From: Mycobacterium asiaticum DSM 44297
GTDB taxonomy: Bacteria > Actinomycetota > Actinomycetes > Mycobacteriales > Mycobacteriaceae
Assembly: GCF_000613245.1 (NCBI RefSeq)
Contig: NZ_HG964938.1
Coordinates: forward strand, 649,702-713,701
Length of the DNA: 64,000 nt
Reading direction: 5' to 3'
Shown here: one piece after another, positions 1-9,542 of the stretch
Position numbering within the stretch: the stretch's first letter is position 1
How the letters are laid out: each line of letters opens with the position of its first letter
Translations under genes and position numbers: made by a program
The notes under the pieces: generated by a model
What the model was told of the DNA's origin: nothing
Seen by the model: only the letters and a program-made list of their open reading frames with translations
The model's database searches: none

Positions 1-84
1 GCCGGTTCCATATTCAAAGGCGTTGCATAAGTTCGGAATTGGCGTCGATCGCGGGGCATTCTTGTCGGTAGGCGGACGTATCAT

Positions 85-100
85 TCGAACATGCTTTCGA
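85..100 (+). promoter_or_regulatory. LexA/SOS-like box over the start codon of the HNH gene
   Basis: The 16 bases read TCGAAC-ATGC-TTTCGA. The mycobacterial SOS box consensus is TCGAAC-N4-GTTCGA, so 11 of 12 defined positions match. The proposed ATG at 91 lies in the spacer. 13E12-family genes in M. tuberculosis are reported LexA targets, which fits DNA-damage control. LexA binding itself is inferred. Confidence 0.6.
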
Positions 101-1429
101 GTTCGCGTGAGGAGATCGTGGAGGTCTTCGATGCGCTCGATGCCGAGGTGGATCGGGTGTGTGGGTTGTCCTTTGAGGTGTTGACGAATCCAGAGCGGTT
201 GCGGGCCTTGGAGCGTTTGGAGCGCGTCGCTCGGCGGCTACGGACCCCGCAGCACGGGTTGATCAATGAACTCGGCGCCCAAGCCAGCACGGAAGAACTC
301 GGCGGCACGCTGACGTGCGCGCTGGCGGATCGGTTGCGGATCACCAAGGCCGAGGCGGGCCGGCGTATCGCCGAAGCCGAAGATCTGGGCCCGCGGCGGG
401 CGTTGACCGGGCAACCGCTGGGGCCGCTGTTGATCGCGACCGCGGCCGCCCAGTGCCGGGGCCTGATCGGGGACGCCCATGTGAAGGTGATCCGCCGGTT
501 CTTCGCCCACCTGCCCGCCCAGGTGGATGTGTTCACCCGTGAGGCCGCCGAGGCCGACCTGGCCGGCCGCGCGTGTGAGTTTCGCCCCGATCAGGTCGCG
601 GCCTACGCCCGCAAGCTCATGGGAACCCTGGACCCCGACGGCGACTTCTCCGATGAGGACCGGGCCCGCAAACGCGGCTTCGTGCTGGGCAACCAGGACT
701 ACGACGGGATGAGCCGGATCAGCGGTTTGATCACCCCTGAGCTGCGGGCGCTGTTCGAAGCCCTGCTCGCCGCTTTGGCCGCCCCCGGCACCCCGACCCC
801 ACCGCGACCCCGACCACGCCGCGGGCTGCGATACCCGCAGCAGCGGCCAGCGCAATCACGACGCCCTGATCACCGCGATCCGGGCGCTGTTCGCCTCCGA
901 GCAGCTCGGCTCACACCGCGGCCTGCCGGTCACGATGATCGTGACCACCACGCTGAAGGACCTCGAAGCCGGCGCGGGCACGGCCCGCACCAGTGGGGGC
1001 TCCCTGCTGCCGATGGCCGACCTGATCCGCATGGCCGCCCAGGGCGCGCATCACTATCTGGCGATCTTCGACCACGCCAAACCCCTAGCGCTGTATCACA
1101 CCAAGCGATTCGCCAACCCGGCGCAGCGGCTCATGCTGCACGCCCTCGAGGGTGGCTGCACCCGCCCCGGCTGCGATCAACCGGCCTACCACACCGAGGT
1201 CCACCACGTCAGCGGCTGGGCCAGCACCGGGCGCACCGACATCACCGACCTCACCCTGGCTTGCGGACCTGACAACAGACTGGCCGAAAAGGGCTGGACC
1301 ACCCGCAAAAACGCCCGCGGCCAAACCGAATGGCTCCCACCCGCCCACCTCGACCACGGCCAACCACGCATCAACACCTTCCACCACCCCGAGAAACTCT
1401 TCGCGGATGAAGACGACGAAGATCCTTAA
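91..1429 (+). pseudogene. 13E12-family DUF222/HNH endonuclease-like gene, frameshifted
   Basis: The N-terminal part (from ATG 91) is a typical DUF222 helical region containing REEIVEVFDAL and RITKAEAGRRIAEAE. The C-terminal part, in the next frame from about position 833, carries the HNH-type segment CTRPGCDQPAYHTEVHH and ends in a TAA at 1427-1429. The reading frame changes between roughly 780 and 833 in a C-rich, proline-coding stretch, so the intact protein (about 445 residues) is not encoded as written. This could be a real pseudogene or a sequencing indel. Family members are mobile, multicopy and SOS-controlled in mycobacteria. The 3' end overlaps the convergent decarboxylase gene by 4 bp. 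Confidence 0.8.
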
Positions 1430-3342
1430 CCACGCAGCGTCTTTGGCGGAACGGTGCACGCGGCCAGTGCGGCGGCGTCGATGGTGCGCGGCCGATACGG
1501 CAGCGTCGCCAACCGCGCCGACATCAGAGTCACGGGGTCATCGTGCAGGTCGCCGGCAAGGCCGGACAGGAAAGCCCACTCGTGTTCGTCGCTGCCGAAA
1601 TAGACCACAGTGGCAAAGGTTTCGTGAAACCGCCGCCAGGACCGCCGCAACGTTTCATTCCGCCACAGCGTTGGGCAGCCGGCCTGGTCGACCACCACCT
1701 GGCCGATCCCGCGGCACCTTTCCAGGAAGCCGGCGTCATACAGGCGGTTGTGCTGAGCGGTCTCCGCGCGTTCGTCGGGCAGGTCGATGACCACGATGTC
1801 GTAGGGCTCCGAGCAGTGCTGGACGAAGTCCCAGCCGTCATGGTAGTGCACCGTGACCGGGCCGAATCCCTGTTCGGCTCTGTCCAATTCGTCCACTGAG
1901 TAGCCATAAGGCAGGTGTTGTGCGCACAGCCGAACCGCGTCGCGGTCGATGTCGACATGATCGACGTGCGTGGCCCCGGCCGCAACCGCGAGCTGGCTCA
2001 CCACGCCCTCGCCGGAGCCGATGATCAACACGCGCTCTACCCGTTCGGCTAACAGCAGCGCCGGAACCAGCAGCGCCTCGTGATAGACCAGCTGGCTGAA
2101 CTCCGTGCTTTGTCGTTCGCCGTCGCTGAACAGTGCTACACCTTGCGAGGTCCGGCCGATCACCAGCTGCTGATACTCGGTCCGTACGTCGCAGATGACC
2201 TCCGACAACCACCAGTTCCGGGTTAGTCCGGGTGCCAGAGGTTCCACGATCGTCCGGCCGTCACCGATGGCGGGGGTGAAAAATGTTGATAGTGGCGGAA
2301 AGCCGTTGAAGTCGACGGATGCGTAACTCGCCGTATAGGCACCGGCGTCCTCGATCTCGACGGAATCCCCCGGCCGCAGCGTGACGGGCAGCGGATAACT
2401 GCGGTAGATCACGTCGTCCCCGTCACACGTCGGACCAGCGACCACCGCGTCACCGACGGCATCACCGTCACGCTGGGTGCGCAACCGATACCGGATGTAC
2501 TCGTTCTCGGTTTCCGCAAGACCGCCGTAGCGGCCGATGTCGAGATACACCCAACGGTGCCCGTCGGTGCCGGTGCGCACCGACACTACCTCGCACTCGA
2601 TCGTCCCGGCCGAGCCGACGATCACCCGTCCCGGCTCGATCACCAATTGTGGTGGGCGGGAGCCGAAATATCGGTCCAGTGCCGACGTGATGGTGTCGGC
2701 GACCACCGTCAGGGATGGCGCTCCAACCGCATACGGCAGCGGGAACCCGCCGCCGACGTTCAGTGTGGTCAGCTCTCCGAAAACACCGAATATCTCTGCA
2801 GCAGTGCGAATCCCCAGCTCCCACGCGCTCGGGTCCAGCTGTTGCGACCCGACATGAAAGCACACTCCCTCCGGTCTGAGTCCGAGCTTTCGAGCTTGGT
2901 GCAACAGCTCCAAAGCCTCCCCCGGCGAGCAACCGAACTTGTGCCCGAATGGTGTAACCGACGCCGGGAACAACGGCGCCACACGGCATTCCACGCCGGC
3001 GCCGGGAGCATGCTCGGCCAGCACAGTCACATCGTGCGCAGTGTCGAAGACAAACCGCCGCACCCCAGACCCATGGGCGCGAAGCACCGCGGCCGGCTTC
3101 TTGACGGTATTGCCGAAGGTCAGTCGCCGGCCGTCGATGCCGACCGCGGCGCAGGCGTCGACCTCGCCCACCGATGCGACATCGAACTCGGCCCCCTCGT
3201 CGGCGAGCAAGCGCAGCACCGGCTGGGCCGGATTCGCCTTGACCGCGTAGCGAATCCGCGCGCTGGGCAGCGCGGCCCGCAGCGTATGGAAATTACCGCG
3301 CACCCGATCGAGATCGATCCTCAGATAGGGCGTCTCCGGCAC
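1426..3342 (-). CDS. Fused group IV (ornithine/lysine-type) decarboxylase + spermidine-synthase-like domain
   Basis: A 638-residue bifunctional candidate for polyamine synthesis, GTG start. Residues 1-370 form a fold III PLP decarboxylase: the Schiff-base lysine is K35 in YAVKANP, followed by HVGSQ (H163), the glycine loop NVGGGFP, EPGR (E236) and the catalytic GPTCDG (C306-D307). Residues 375-638 resemble an aminopropyltransferase: the SAM-type loop is LIIGSGEG (442-446), then DIDRD, HDGWDF and IDLPDE, where D520 sits at the catalytic-Asp position of the usual D-(S/T)-(S/T)-D-P motif. Fusion of diamine production to aminopropyl transfer would make a self-contained putrescine/cadaverine-to-triamine enzyme, but it needs decarboxylated SAM, and no SAM decarboxylase is seen in this window. 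Substrates are inferred. It stands alone on its strand beside the amidase gene. Confidence 0.8.
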   Translation of the reverse strand: MPETPYLRIDLDRVRGNFHTLRAALPSARIRYAVKANPAQPVLRLLADEGAEFDVASVGEVDACAAVGIDGRRLTFGNTVKKPAAVLRAHGSGVRRFVFDTAHDVTVLAEHAPGAGVECRVAPLFPASVTPFGHKFGCSPGEALELLHQARKLGLRPEGVCFHVGSQQLDPSAWELGIRTAAEIFGVFGELTTLNVGGGFPLPYAVGAPSLTVVADTITSALDRYFGSRPPQLVIEPGRVIVGSAGTIECEVVSVRTGTDGHRWVYLDIGRYGGLAETENEYIRYRLRTQRDGDAVGDAVVAGPTCDGDDVIYRSYPLPVTLRPGDSVEIEDAGAYTASYASVDFNGFPPLSTFFTPAIGDGRTIVEPLAPGLTRNWWLSEVICDVRTEYQQLVIGRTSQGVALFSDGERQSTEFSQLVYHEALLVPALLLAERVERVLIIGSGEGVVSQLAVAAGATHVDHVDIDRDAVRLCAQHLPYGYSVDELDRAEQGFGPVTVHYHDGWDFVQHCSEPYDIVVIDLPDERAETAQHNRLYDAGFLERCRGIGQVVVDQAGCPTLWRNETLRRSWRRFHETFATVVYFGSDEHEWAFLSGLAGDLHDDPVTLMSARLATLPYRPRTIDAAALAACTVPPKTLRG

Positions 3343-3364
3343 ACGTCGCAGATTAGCGGCCGGC

Positions 3365-4981
3365 TCAGTTCGGCGGATGGGCCGGCATCGAGAAGTGCTC
3401 GGGCGGCACTTCGGGCCCGCTCGGCGGCTGGGTGGCGAGCGGTGTTGTGATCCCGTCCATGACCTCGGTCATGTTGCCGGTGAGGAGTTCGAAGTTCAGC
3501 ACCCCGTGCTGGAAATTTTGGGTGATGCGCAGCGGCTCGTGGATTTCTGCGCTGGTGGGCAGCCCCAGCGGTCCGCGTTCATAACTCTGCGCGGCCCAGG
3601 CGTCGTAGATGGCGCCCCCGACCGGTTGGGCGCCGGTCTCGCGCGACCAGTACATGGCGCCTTTGGCGAACGTCGCGAACCGCGAACCACTCGCGCCCTC
3701 CGCCTCCGGTGACGTCGGAGCGCCCAGCGCGCTGGTCATCCCGCCGATTTCCTGCCAGTGCTGGTAGATCGCACCACCTTCCAGCGCCTTGATCAGCTCT
3801 CCCGGCGGATCGTTGAAATGCGCTGCAATGTCTCTGATCTCGTCCATCAACGCGTAGGCGGCGTTGCCCGGACAATCGGTGTTGCCGACGTCGCGGTGGG
3901 TGAAGATGGTCGGCAACTTCGCGACGGCGCCGCTGGGATAGGTGGTGTAAGAGCTGCCGGCCGACACCAATTCGACGGTGCCTTTGGGGTCGACGTCGGC
4001 CATGCCGAGCCGCCAGCCCAGCAGCCGGCCTACAGCACGGATCTGCAATGGGGTGGGCGCCACGTCGTCGAAGTTGCCGAGCATCGCCACACCCCAGGTG
4101 TCCTGGTTGAACCCCCCGGTGTGGAAGGCCTCCACCGGCTTCGTCAGTCCGCCGGAACTGCCCTCGAATACCTGACCGTATTTGTCCACCAGCGCGTTGT
4201 AGGCGATGTCGCACCAACCCAGAGTTTTGCTGTGGTAGGTGTAAATCGCCTTCACGATGCCGGCCGATTCCAGTGGCGAGTAGTCGTTGCTGCCGGCGGT
4301 GTGGTGGACGACGGCGGCCCGCACGGCGCGGTCATACTGCGGGCTGCCGCAGCGCAGCGATTCGTCAGCACCCCATTCCGCGCGGCTGATGATCGGCGGC
4401 GCCTGTCCCGGCATGTTGACTCCGGTCGGCGGCGTCCAATGGGTTTCCACGGGTGCCCGGGGCGGTGAGATGAGTATCGCGTTGATGTTCTGGCCGAACG
4501 GTTGCTCCTTGGTCACCGGTCGGTACCCGAGGTCGGCCGGGCCTGGGGCGGGCGGCGGCTGGGTCACCGGTGCATCCACCGGGCGGGTCACCGCAATCTG
4601 CACCGCGGTCGTGCTGCCGACGAAGACCGGGTCGGTGCTGCGCGGGTCACCGGTGGCTCCGACACCGTTGGGCGCCGACGTCTGGAACTCGGTCTGATAC
4701 CAGGGCCCCCACGACCCGTCGGGCCGCTTGGCGCGCACCCGGGTGGAGGAGCCGGCGAGGTCTCCGGTCAACGCGACCAGGGAGAACGGGGTGTCCTGGG
4801 TGAGCTCGCGCACCGTCACGCCGCCACCAAGGCCCACCAGCGGTCGCTCGGCCAACTGGGTGTCGCGGGCGGACGCCGGTGCCTGCGTTCCGGTCGGGGG
4901 ACGCATCAATACCCAGGTCACGATGACAACCGTCGCCAAGGCGGCAGTAAGCAGCATCGTCGGAGCGCGACCGCGGGGCAC
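3365..4981 (-). CDS. Secreted N-acetylmuramoyl-L-alanine amidase (PGRP domain) with LGFP repeats, Rv3811-like
   Basis: 538 residues, GTG start. An N-terminal hydrophobic segment (about 10-28) acts as signal or anchor. The amidase_2/PGRP domain lies at about 205-395, and the zinc ligands expected for this family are visible: H226 in VVHHTAG, H362 in THRDVG and C370 in DCPG. The C-terminus has LGFP-type repeats (GGAIYQHW..GALGAPTS, GGAIYDAW..GPLGLPTS) that bind the cell wall in corynebacterial and mycobacterial hydrolases. Predicted role: cleaving peptidoglycan between MurNAc and the stem peptide outside the membrane. Rv3811 (also called Ami3) is the orthologue by position, next to erp. An alternative start is the ATG at 4957. 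Confidence 0.88.
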   Translation of the reverse strand: MPRGRAPTMLLTAALATVVIVTWVLMRPPTGTQAPASARDTQLAERPLVGLGGGVTVRELTQDTPFSLVALTGDLAGSSTRVRAKRPDGSWGPWYQTEFQTSAPNGVGATGDPRSTDPVFVGSTTAVQIAVTRPVDAPVTQPPPAPGPADLGYRPVTKEQPFGQNINAILISPPRAPVETHWTPPTGVNMPGQAPPIISRAEWGADESLRCGSPQYDRAVRAAVVHHTAGSNDYSPLESAGIVKAIYTYHSKTLGWCDIAYNALVDKYGQVFEGSSGGLTKPVEAFHTGGFNQDTWGVAMLGNFDDVAPTPLQIRAVGRLLGWRLGMADVDPKGTVELVSAGSSYTTYPSGAVAKLPTIFTHRDVGNTDCPGNAAYALMDEIRDIAAHFNDPPGELIKALEGGAIYQHWQEIGGMTSALGAPTSPEAEGASGSRFATFAKGAMYWSRETGAQPVGGAIYDAWAAQSYERGPLGLPTSAEIHEPLRITQNFQHGVLNFELLTGNMTEVMDGITTPLATQPPSGPEVPPEHFSMPAHPPN

Positions 4982-5038
4982 CAGGCGATGTTACGTGTGT
5001 GTCTGATGTTTCATATGAGACGACACGGTAGGAGGGCC

Positions 5039-5092
5039 AAAAACCTGTCGACGGCACCGCAGAGCAACTCCGCGGTGCCGTCCAGCGACAGG
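5039..5092 (-). terminator. Intrinsic terminator downstream of erp
   Basis: Reading the minus strand after the erp stop, CCTGTCG and ACGGCACCGC arms pair with their complements around a 10-11 base loop. The stem is about 17 bp with a 3-base bulge (bulge at 82-84). It is followed by five U residues (AAAAA at 5039-5043 on the plus strand). A U-tract this clear is uncommon for a mycobacterial terminator. Confidence 0.8.
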
Positions 5093-5102
5093 TTCGTAGG
5101 GA

Positions 5103-6203
5103 CTAGACGGGCGGAGCTTCCGGCACGATCGCCGCGGGCACTGCCGCCGGCGCCGCCGGGGCGGCTGCCGGCAATGCGGCCGCCGCCGGAATGCCCGGCA
5201 CGGCAGGCACCGCTGGTGCCGCTGCCGCGCCGGCGGCTGCCGGCAACGCGGCACCGGCAGCGGGCAACGCGGCACCGGCAGCGGGCAGCGCGGCACCGGC
5301 AGCCGGAAGTGCGGCTCCGGCGGCGGGCAGCGCCGGTGCGCCGGGTATGGCGGGAACGCCGGGCAGCGCGGGCGCCGCACCGGCCGGGGCTCCTGCAGCG
5401 CCACCCTGGACGCCCTGCATGATTGCCGGCATCACCAGGCCCTTGAGCAGGTCGATCGCCTGGCTGGCGCCTAGCTGGTTGGCCGCCTGCATGAGGTCGT
5501 TGACCAAACCGCCGCCGCCACTACCGCCACCGCCACCGCCGCTAGCGACCGGGCTGAGCGGAGTCAGGCCGCCGCCGCCACCGCCCAGACCCGAGGTGTC
5601 ACCAAGGATCGGGTAGGTGCCGTCCGCGCCCGGGTCGAGGCCGACCGGCGTGCTGATCGGAACCTCGCCGGTGCCGGTCGCTGGGCTCAGCGCCGACGGG
5701 CTGCTGAGGCCCGGCGCCACTCCAGTGGGGCTGGTCAGCGCCGGGTTGACGCCCGTGCCGGTTGCCGCGGTCGGCGGCGTCACCGTGGTACCCGGCAGCG
5801 CCAACGAGCCGGGCGTGCTGGGCGTCAGGGCGGTGCTGGGCGACAGGCCGGGGCTGGCCAGGCCAGGACTGGTCAGGCCACCGCCGCCGAGGCCTGGGCT
5901 GGCCAGGCCCGGAGTGGTTCCGAGCCCGCCGGTACCCAGCCCGGTGCTGGCGGCACTGGCGCCGCCCAGCGCGGGAACCGGGGGCAGGTTCACCCCGAAC
6001 TGGGACAGCCCCTGCGAGAGGGCGCCGATCAGTTCGTTGGGCAGGTCGGCGATGTTCGCCGCTCGCTTGAACTCGTGGTGTTCCACCGGTTTGCTGTCGG
6101 CGGTCGACTCGTAAACGAGGAAGTAGGCACACGGACTTGCGACGGCCAGGGCGGCGACCGCGCTCATGGTCTTCGAGAGCTTGCGTCGGCGTCGGTTCGG
6201 CAC
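5103..6203 (-). CDS. erp: Exported repetitive protein Erp (PirG)
   Basis: 366 residues, GTG start with a GAGGAG ribosome site 6-8 bases upstream. The order is that of Erp: a basic N-terminus with one hydrophobic segment (about 12-30, signal/anchor), a conserved domain (HHEFKRAANIADLPNELIGALSQ), a central repeat region of PGLTS/PGLASPGL-like pentapeptides (about 90-200), a glycine-rich linker, a second conserved stretch (NDLMQAANQLGASQAIDLLKG) and a C-terminal Ala-Pro region. Erp is a surface virulence factor of unknown biochemistry in M. tuberculosis. The C-terminal Ala-Pro tail here includes a near-perfect heptad repeat. It is divergent from glf, with 232 bp between starts. Confidence 0.93.
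   Translation of the reverse strand: MPNRRRRKLSKTMSAVAALAVASPCAYFLVYESTADSKPVEHHEFKRAANIADLPNELIGALSQGLSQFGVNLPPVPALGGASAASTGLGTGGLGTTPGLASPGLGGGGLTSPGLASPGLSPSTALTPSTPGSLALPGTTVTPPTAATGTGVNPALTSPTGVAPGLSSPSALSPATGTGEVPISTPVGLDPGADGTYPILGDTSGLGGGGGGLTPLSPVASGGGGGGSGGGGLVNDLMQAANQLGASQAIDLLKGLVMPAIMQGVQGGAAGAPAGAAPALPGVPAIPGAPALPAAGAALPAAGAALPAAGAALPAAGAALPAAAGAAAAPAVPAVPGIPAAAALPAAAPAAPAAVPAAIVPEAPPV
5242..5325. repeat. 21-bp tandem repeat (4 units) in the erp 3' coding region
   Basis: Units at 5242-5262, 5263-5283, 5284-5304 and 5305-5325. The first two are identical and the last has several substitutions. Each encodes the heptapeptide (A)AGAALP on the minus strand, so changes in copy number would alter Erp length in frame. 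Confidence 0.85.
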
Positions 6204-6435
6204 GGAAGTCTCCTCAATCTGGATTATGTGGAGTCGGGTCGTAGACCCACACGACCGATGGTACGAGTGAGAATGCTGTGACTAGAGTGGCGATACCGAA
6301 TCGTGAGGGGAGTGGTTCACAGGTGTGACGTTCGACCGACGTCTGGCCTCGTATCCTCTGATACCTGGGAAAACCGGGAGCCCCCCGCCCGCCAAATCGG
6401 GTTTTGGCTGCGAGGTCCGATACCCTAGGCAACCG

Positions 6436-7638
6436 ATGACTTCTCCTTCAGGTCGCTATGACCTCTATGTCGTCGGCTCCGGATTTTTCGGCCTGACGAT
6501 CGCCGAGCGCGTGGCTACCCAACTCGACAAGCGGGTTCTCGTTGTCGACCGGCGCCCGCACATCGGCGGTAACGCCTATTCCGAACCCGAACCGCAGACC
6601 GGGATCGAGGTCCACAAGTACGGCGCCCACCTGTTCCACACCTCCAATAAAAAGGTGTGGGACTACGTGCGGCAGTTCACCGAGTTCACCGATTACCGGC
6701 ATCGGGTGTTCGCGATGCACAACGGGCAGGCTTACCAGTTCCCGATGGGACTCGGCCTGGTGTCCCAGTTCTTCGGCCGTTATTTCAGTCCCGAAGAGGC
6801 TCGCAAACTCATCGCCGAGCAGGCGTCCGAGATCGACACCGCCGACGCGCAGAACCTCGAGGAGAAGGCCATCTCGCTGATCGGCCGGCCGCTGTACGAG
6901 GCGTTCGTCAAGGGCTACACCGCAAAGCAGTGGCAGACCGATCCCAAGGAGCTGCCCGCGTCGAACATCACCCGACTGCCGGTGCGCTACACCTTCGACA
7001 ACCGCTACTTCAGCGACACCTACGAGGGCCTCCCGGCCGCCGGCTACACCGCGTGGTTGCAGAACATGGCCGCCGACGACCGCATCGAGGTCAGGCTGAA
7101 CACCGACTGGTTCGACGTCCGCGACGAACTGCGCGCCGCCAACCCGGACGCGCCAGTGGTGTACACCGGGCCGCTGGACCGCTACTTCGACTACGCCGAA
7201 GGCCGACTCGGCTGGCGCACACTGGATTTCGAGGTCGAAGTGCTGCCGATCGGTGACTTCCAGGGCACGCCGGTGATGAACTACAACGACCCCGACGTCC
7301 CCTACACCCGCATCCACGAGTTCCGTCACTTCCACCTCGAGCGCGATTACCCGACCGACAAGACGGTCATCATGCGCGAGTACTCCCGGTTCGCCGCCGA
7401 CGACGACGAGCCCTACTATCCGATCAATACCGAGGCCGACCGCGCCCTGTTGGCCGCCTATCGGGCCAGGGCGAAGTCCGAGACGGCGTCATCGAAGGTC
7501 CTCTTCGGCGGACGCTTGGGCACCTATCAGTATCTGGATATGCATATGGCCATTGCCAGCGCTTTGAGCATGTACGACAACGTCCTTGCGCCGCATCTGC
7601 GAGACGGCGCCCCACTGATCGAAGAAGGCGCCAAATGA
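6436..7638 (+). CDS. glf: UDP-galactopyranose mutase
   Basis: 400 residues. It converts UDP-galactopyranose to UDP-galactofuranose, the donor for galactan, using reduced FAD in the cytoplasm. The FAD-binding Rossmann motif VVGSGFFGLT lies at about 9-20, followed by VVDRRPHIGGNAY, HKYGAHLFHT and the Arg/Tyr-rich active-site stretch ending FGGRLGTYQYLDMH. The length fits Glf orthologues (about 400). The frame stays open upstream to 6325, but the ATG at 6436 is chosen because MTSPSGRYDLYVVG matches the family N-terminus. The stop overlaps the glfT2 start (ATGA), showing translational coupling. Confidence 0.95.
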   Translation: MTSPSGRYDLYVVGSGFFGLTIAERVATQLDKRVLVVDRRPHIGGNAYSEPEPQTGIEVHKYGAHLFHTSNKKVWDYVRQFTEFTDYRHRVFAMHNGQAYQFPMGLGLVSQFFGRYFSPEEARKLIAEQASEIDTADAQNLEEKAISLIGRPLYEAFVKGYTAKQWQTDPKELPASNITRLPVRYTFDNRYFSDTYEGLPAAGYTAWLQNMAADDRIEVRLNTDWFDVRDELRAANPDAPVVYTGPLDRYFDYAEGRLGWRTLDFEVEVLPIGDFQGTPVMNYNDPDVPYTRIHEFRHFHLERDYPTDKTVIMREYSRFAADDDEPYYPINTEADRALLAAYRARAKSETASSKVLFGGRLGTYQYLDMHMAIASALSMYDNVLAPHLRDGAPLIEEGAK

Positions 7639-9542
7639 GTGCCGTGAGCCTGCTGTCGCGCATCATCTTGCCGCGGCCGGGTGAACCCCTCGACGTCCGC
7701 AAGCTCTACCTCGAGGAGTCCTCGACCAACTCCCGTCGCGCACATGCGACCAGCCGCACATCGCTGCAGATCGGCGCCGAGTCCGAGGTGTCGTTCGCGA
7801 CGTACTTCAATGCGTTCCCGGCCAGCTACTGGCGGCGCTGGTCCATCTGCCCCGCCGTGGTGCTGCGCGTCGAACTCGTCGGAACCGGGCGTGTCGACCT
7901 CTACCGGACCAAGGCCACCGGGGCGCGGATCTTCATCGAAGGCCGCGAATTCGCCGGCAGCGAGGACCAGCCCCAGGTGCTGGAAATAGAGGTGGGACTG
8001 CGGCCGTTCGAGGACGGCGGCTGGATCTGGTTCGACATCACCACCGACACCAAGGTCACCCTGGTCAGCGGCGGCTGGTACGCGCCGATGCCGGCCCCGG
8101 GGACGGCCAACATCGCCGTCGGGATCCCGACGTTCAACCGGCCGTCGGACTGCGCCAACGCACTGTCCGAGCTCACCGCGGACCCGCTGGTGGATGAGGT
8201 GATCGGCGCGGTAATCGTGCCCGATCAGGGCACCCGAAAGGTGCGTGATCACCCGAACTTCCCGGCGGCGGCGTCGAAACTGGGTGCCCGCCTATCCATT
8301 CACGACCAGCCGAATCTGGGCGGTTCCGGCGGCTACAGCCGGGTGATGTACGAAGCGCTGAAAAACACTGACTGCCAACAGATCCTGTTCATGGATGACG
8401 ACATCCGAATCGAGCCGGACTCGATCCTGCGGGTGCTGGCGATGAGCCGGTTCGCCAAGAGCCCGATGCTCGTCGGCGGCCAGATGCTGAACCTGCAGGA
8501 GCCCTCGCACCTGCACATCATGGGCGAAGTGGTGAACCGGTCGAACTTCATGTGGACCGCCGCGCCGCACACCGAATACGACCACGATTTCGCCGAGTAC
8601 CCGCTCAGCGACAAAGAGGACAAGAGCAAGCTGCTGCACCGGCGCATCGACGTCGACTACAACGGCTGGTGGACGTGCATGATCCCGCGGCAGGTCGCCG
8701 AGGAGCTGGGCCAGCCGCTGCCGTTGTTCATCAAATGGGACGACGCCGATTACGGGCTGCGGGCCGCCGAGCACGGCTACCCGACCGTCACGCTGCCCGG
8801 GGCGGCGATCTGGCACATGGCGTGGAGTGACAAGGACGACGCCATCGACTGGCAGGCCTACTTCCACCTGCGCAACCGGCTGGTGGTCGCGGCCATGCAC
8901 TGGGATGGCGACATCTCCGGTCTGGTCCGCAGCCACCTCAAGGCCACACTGAAACACCTTGCCTGCCTTGAGTATTCGACGGTGGAAATTCAGAACCGGG
9001 CCATCGACGACTTCCTGGCCGGGCCGGAGCACATCTTTTCGATCCTGGAATCGGCGCTGCCCGAAGTGCACCGGCTGCGCAAGGCCTACCCGGATGCGGT
9101 GGTGTTGCCGGCGGCCAGCGAACTTCCCGCGCCGCTGAACATGACCAGGGAGATGAAGCCGCCGGTGAACCCGGTGACCATCAGCTACCGACTGGCCCGC
9201 GGGATTCTGCACAACATGAAGGCGGCCGACCCGGCGCACCACGTACGGCCCGAGTACAACGTGCCCACCCAGGACGCGCGCTGGTTCCGGCTGTGCACGG
9301 TCGACGGCGTCACCGTCACCACCGCCGACGGGTGCGGTGTGGTCTACCGGCAGCGTGACCGGGCAAAGATGCTCTCGCTGCTGTTCCAGTCGATCCGCCG
9401 GCAGCGCAAGCTGGCCCGCCGATTCGACGAGATGCGCCGGGTCTACCGCGAAGCATTGCCGGTGCTGTCGAGCAAGCAGAAGTGGGAGACGGTGCTGCTT
9501 CCCAGCGGCGCGGCAGCCAGCCAAGAGCCCAGACATGGCTGA
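7635..9542 (+). CDS. glfT2: Galactofuranosyltransferase GlfT2
   Basis: 635 residues, close to the 637 of M. tuberculosis GlfT2. This bifunctional GT2 enzyme polymerises galactan with alternating beta-(1-5) and beta-(1-6) Galf units on the decaprenyl-linked acceptor at the inner membrane face. An N-terminal beta-barrel (about 1-160) precedes the GT-A core. The metal-binding DDD is exactly D254-D256 (LFMDDDIRIEP), the WDDAD segment puts D372 at the reported catalytic-base position, and WHMAW supplies the conserved His. The four-base overlap with glf and the eight-base overlap with the phosphatase gene indicate one operon. Confidence 0.96.
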   Translation: MSAVSLLSRIILPRPGEPLDVRKLYLEESSTNSRRAHATSRTSLQIGAESEVSFATYFNAFPASYWRRWSICPAVVLRVELVGTGRVDLYRTKATGARIFIEGREFAGSEDQPQVLEIEVGLRPFEDGGWIWFDITTDTKVTLVSGGWYAPMPAPGTANIAVGIPTFNRPSDCANALSELTADPLVDEVIGAVIVPDQGTRKVRDHPNFPAAASKLGARLSIHDQPNLGGSGGYSRVMYEALKNTDCQQILFMDDDIRIEPDSILRVLAMSRFAKSPMLVGGQMLNLQEPSHLHIMGEVVNRSNFMWTAAPHTEYDHDFAEYPLSDKEDKSKLLHRRIDVDYNGWWTCMIPRQVAEELGQPLPLFIKWDDADYGLRAAEHGYPTVTLPGAAIWHMAWSDKDDAIDWQAYFHLRNRLVVAAMHWDGDISGLVRSHLKATLKHLACLEYSTVEIQNRAIDDFLAGPEHIFSILESALPEVHRLRKAYPDAVVLPAASELPAPLNMTREMKPPVNPVTISYRLARGILHNMKAADPAHHVRPEYNVPTQDARWFRLCTVDGVTVTTADGCGVVYRQRDRAKMLSLLFQSIRRQRKLARRFDEMRRVYREALPVLSSKQKWETVLLPSGAAASQEPRHG

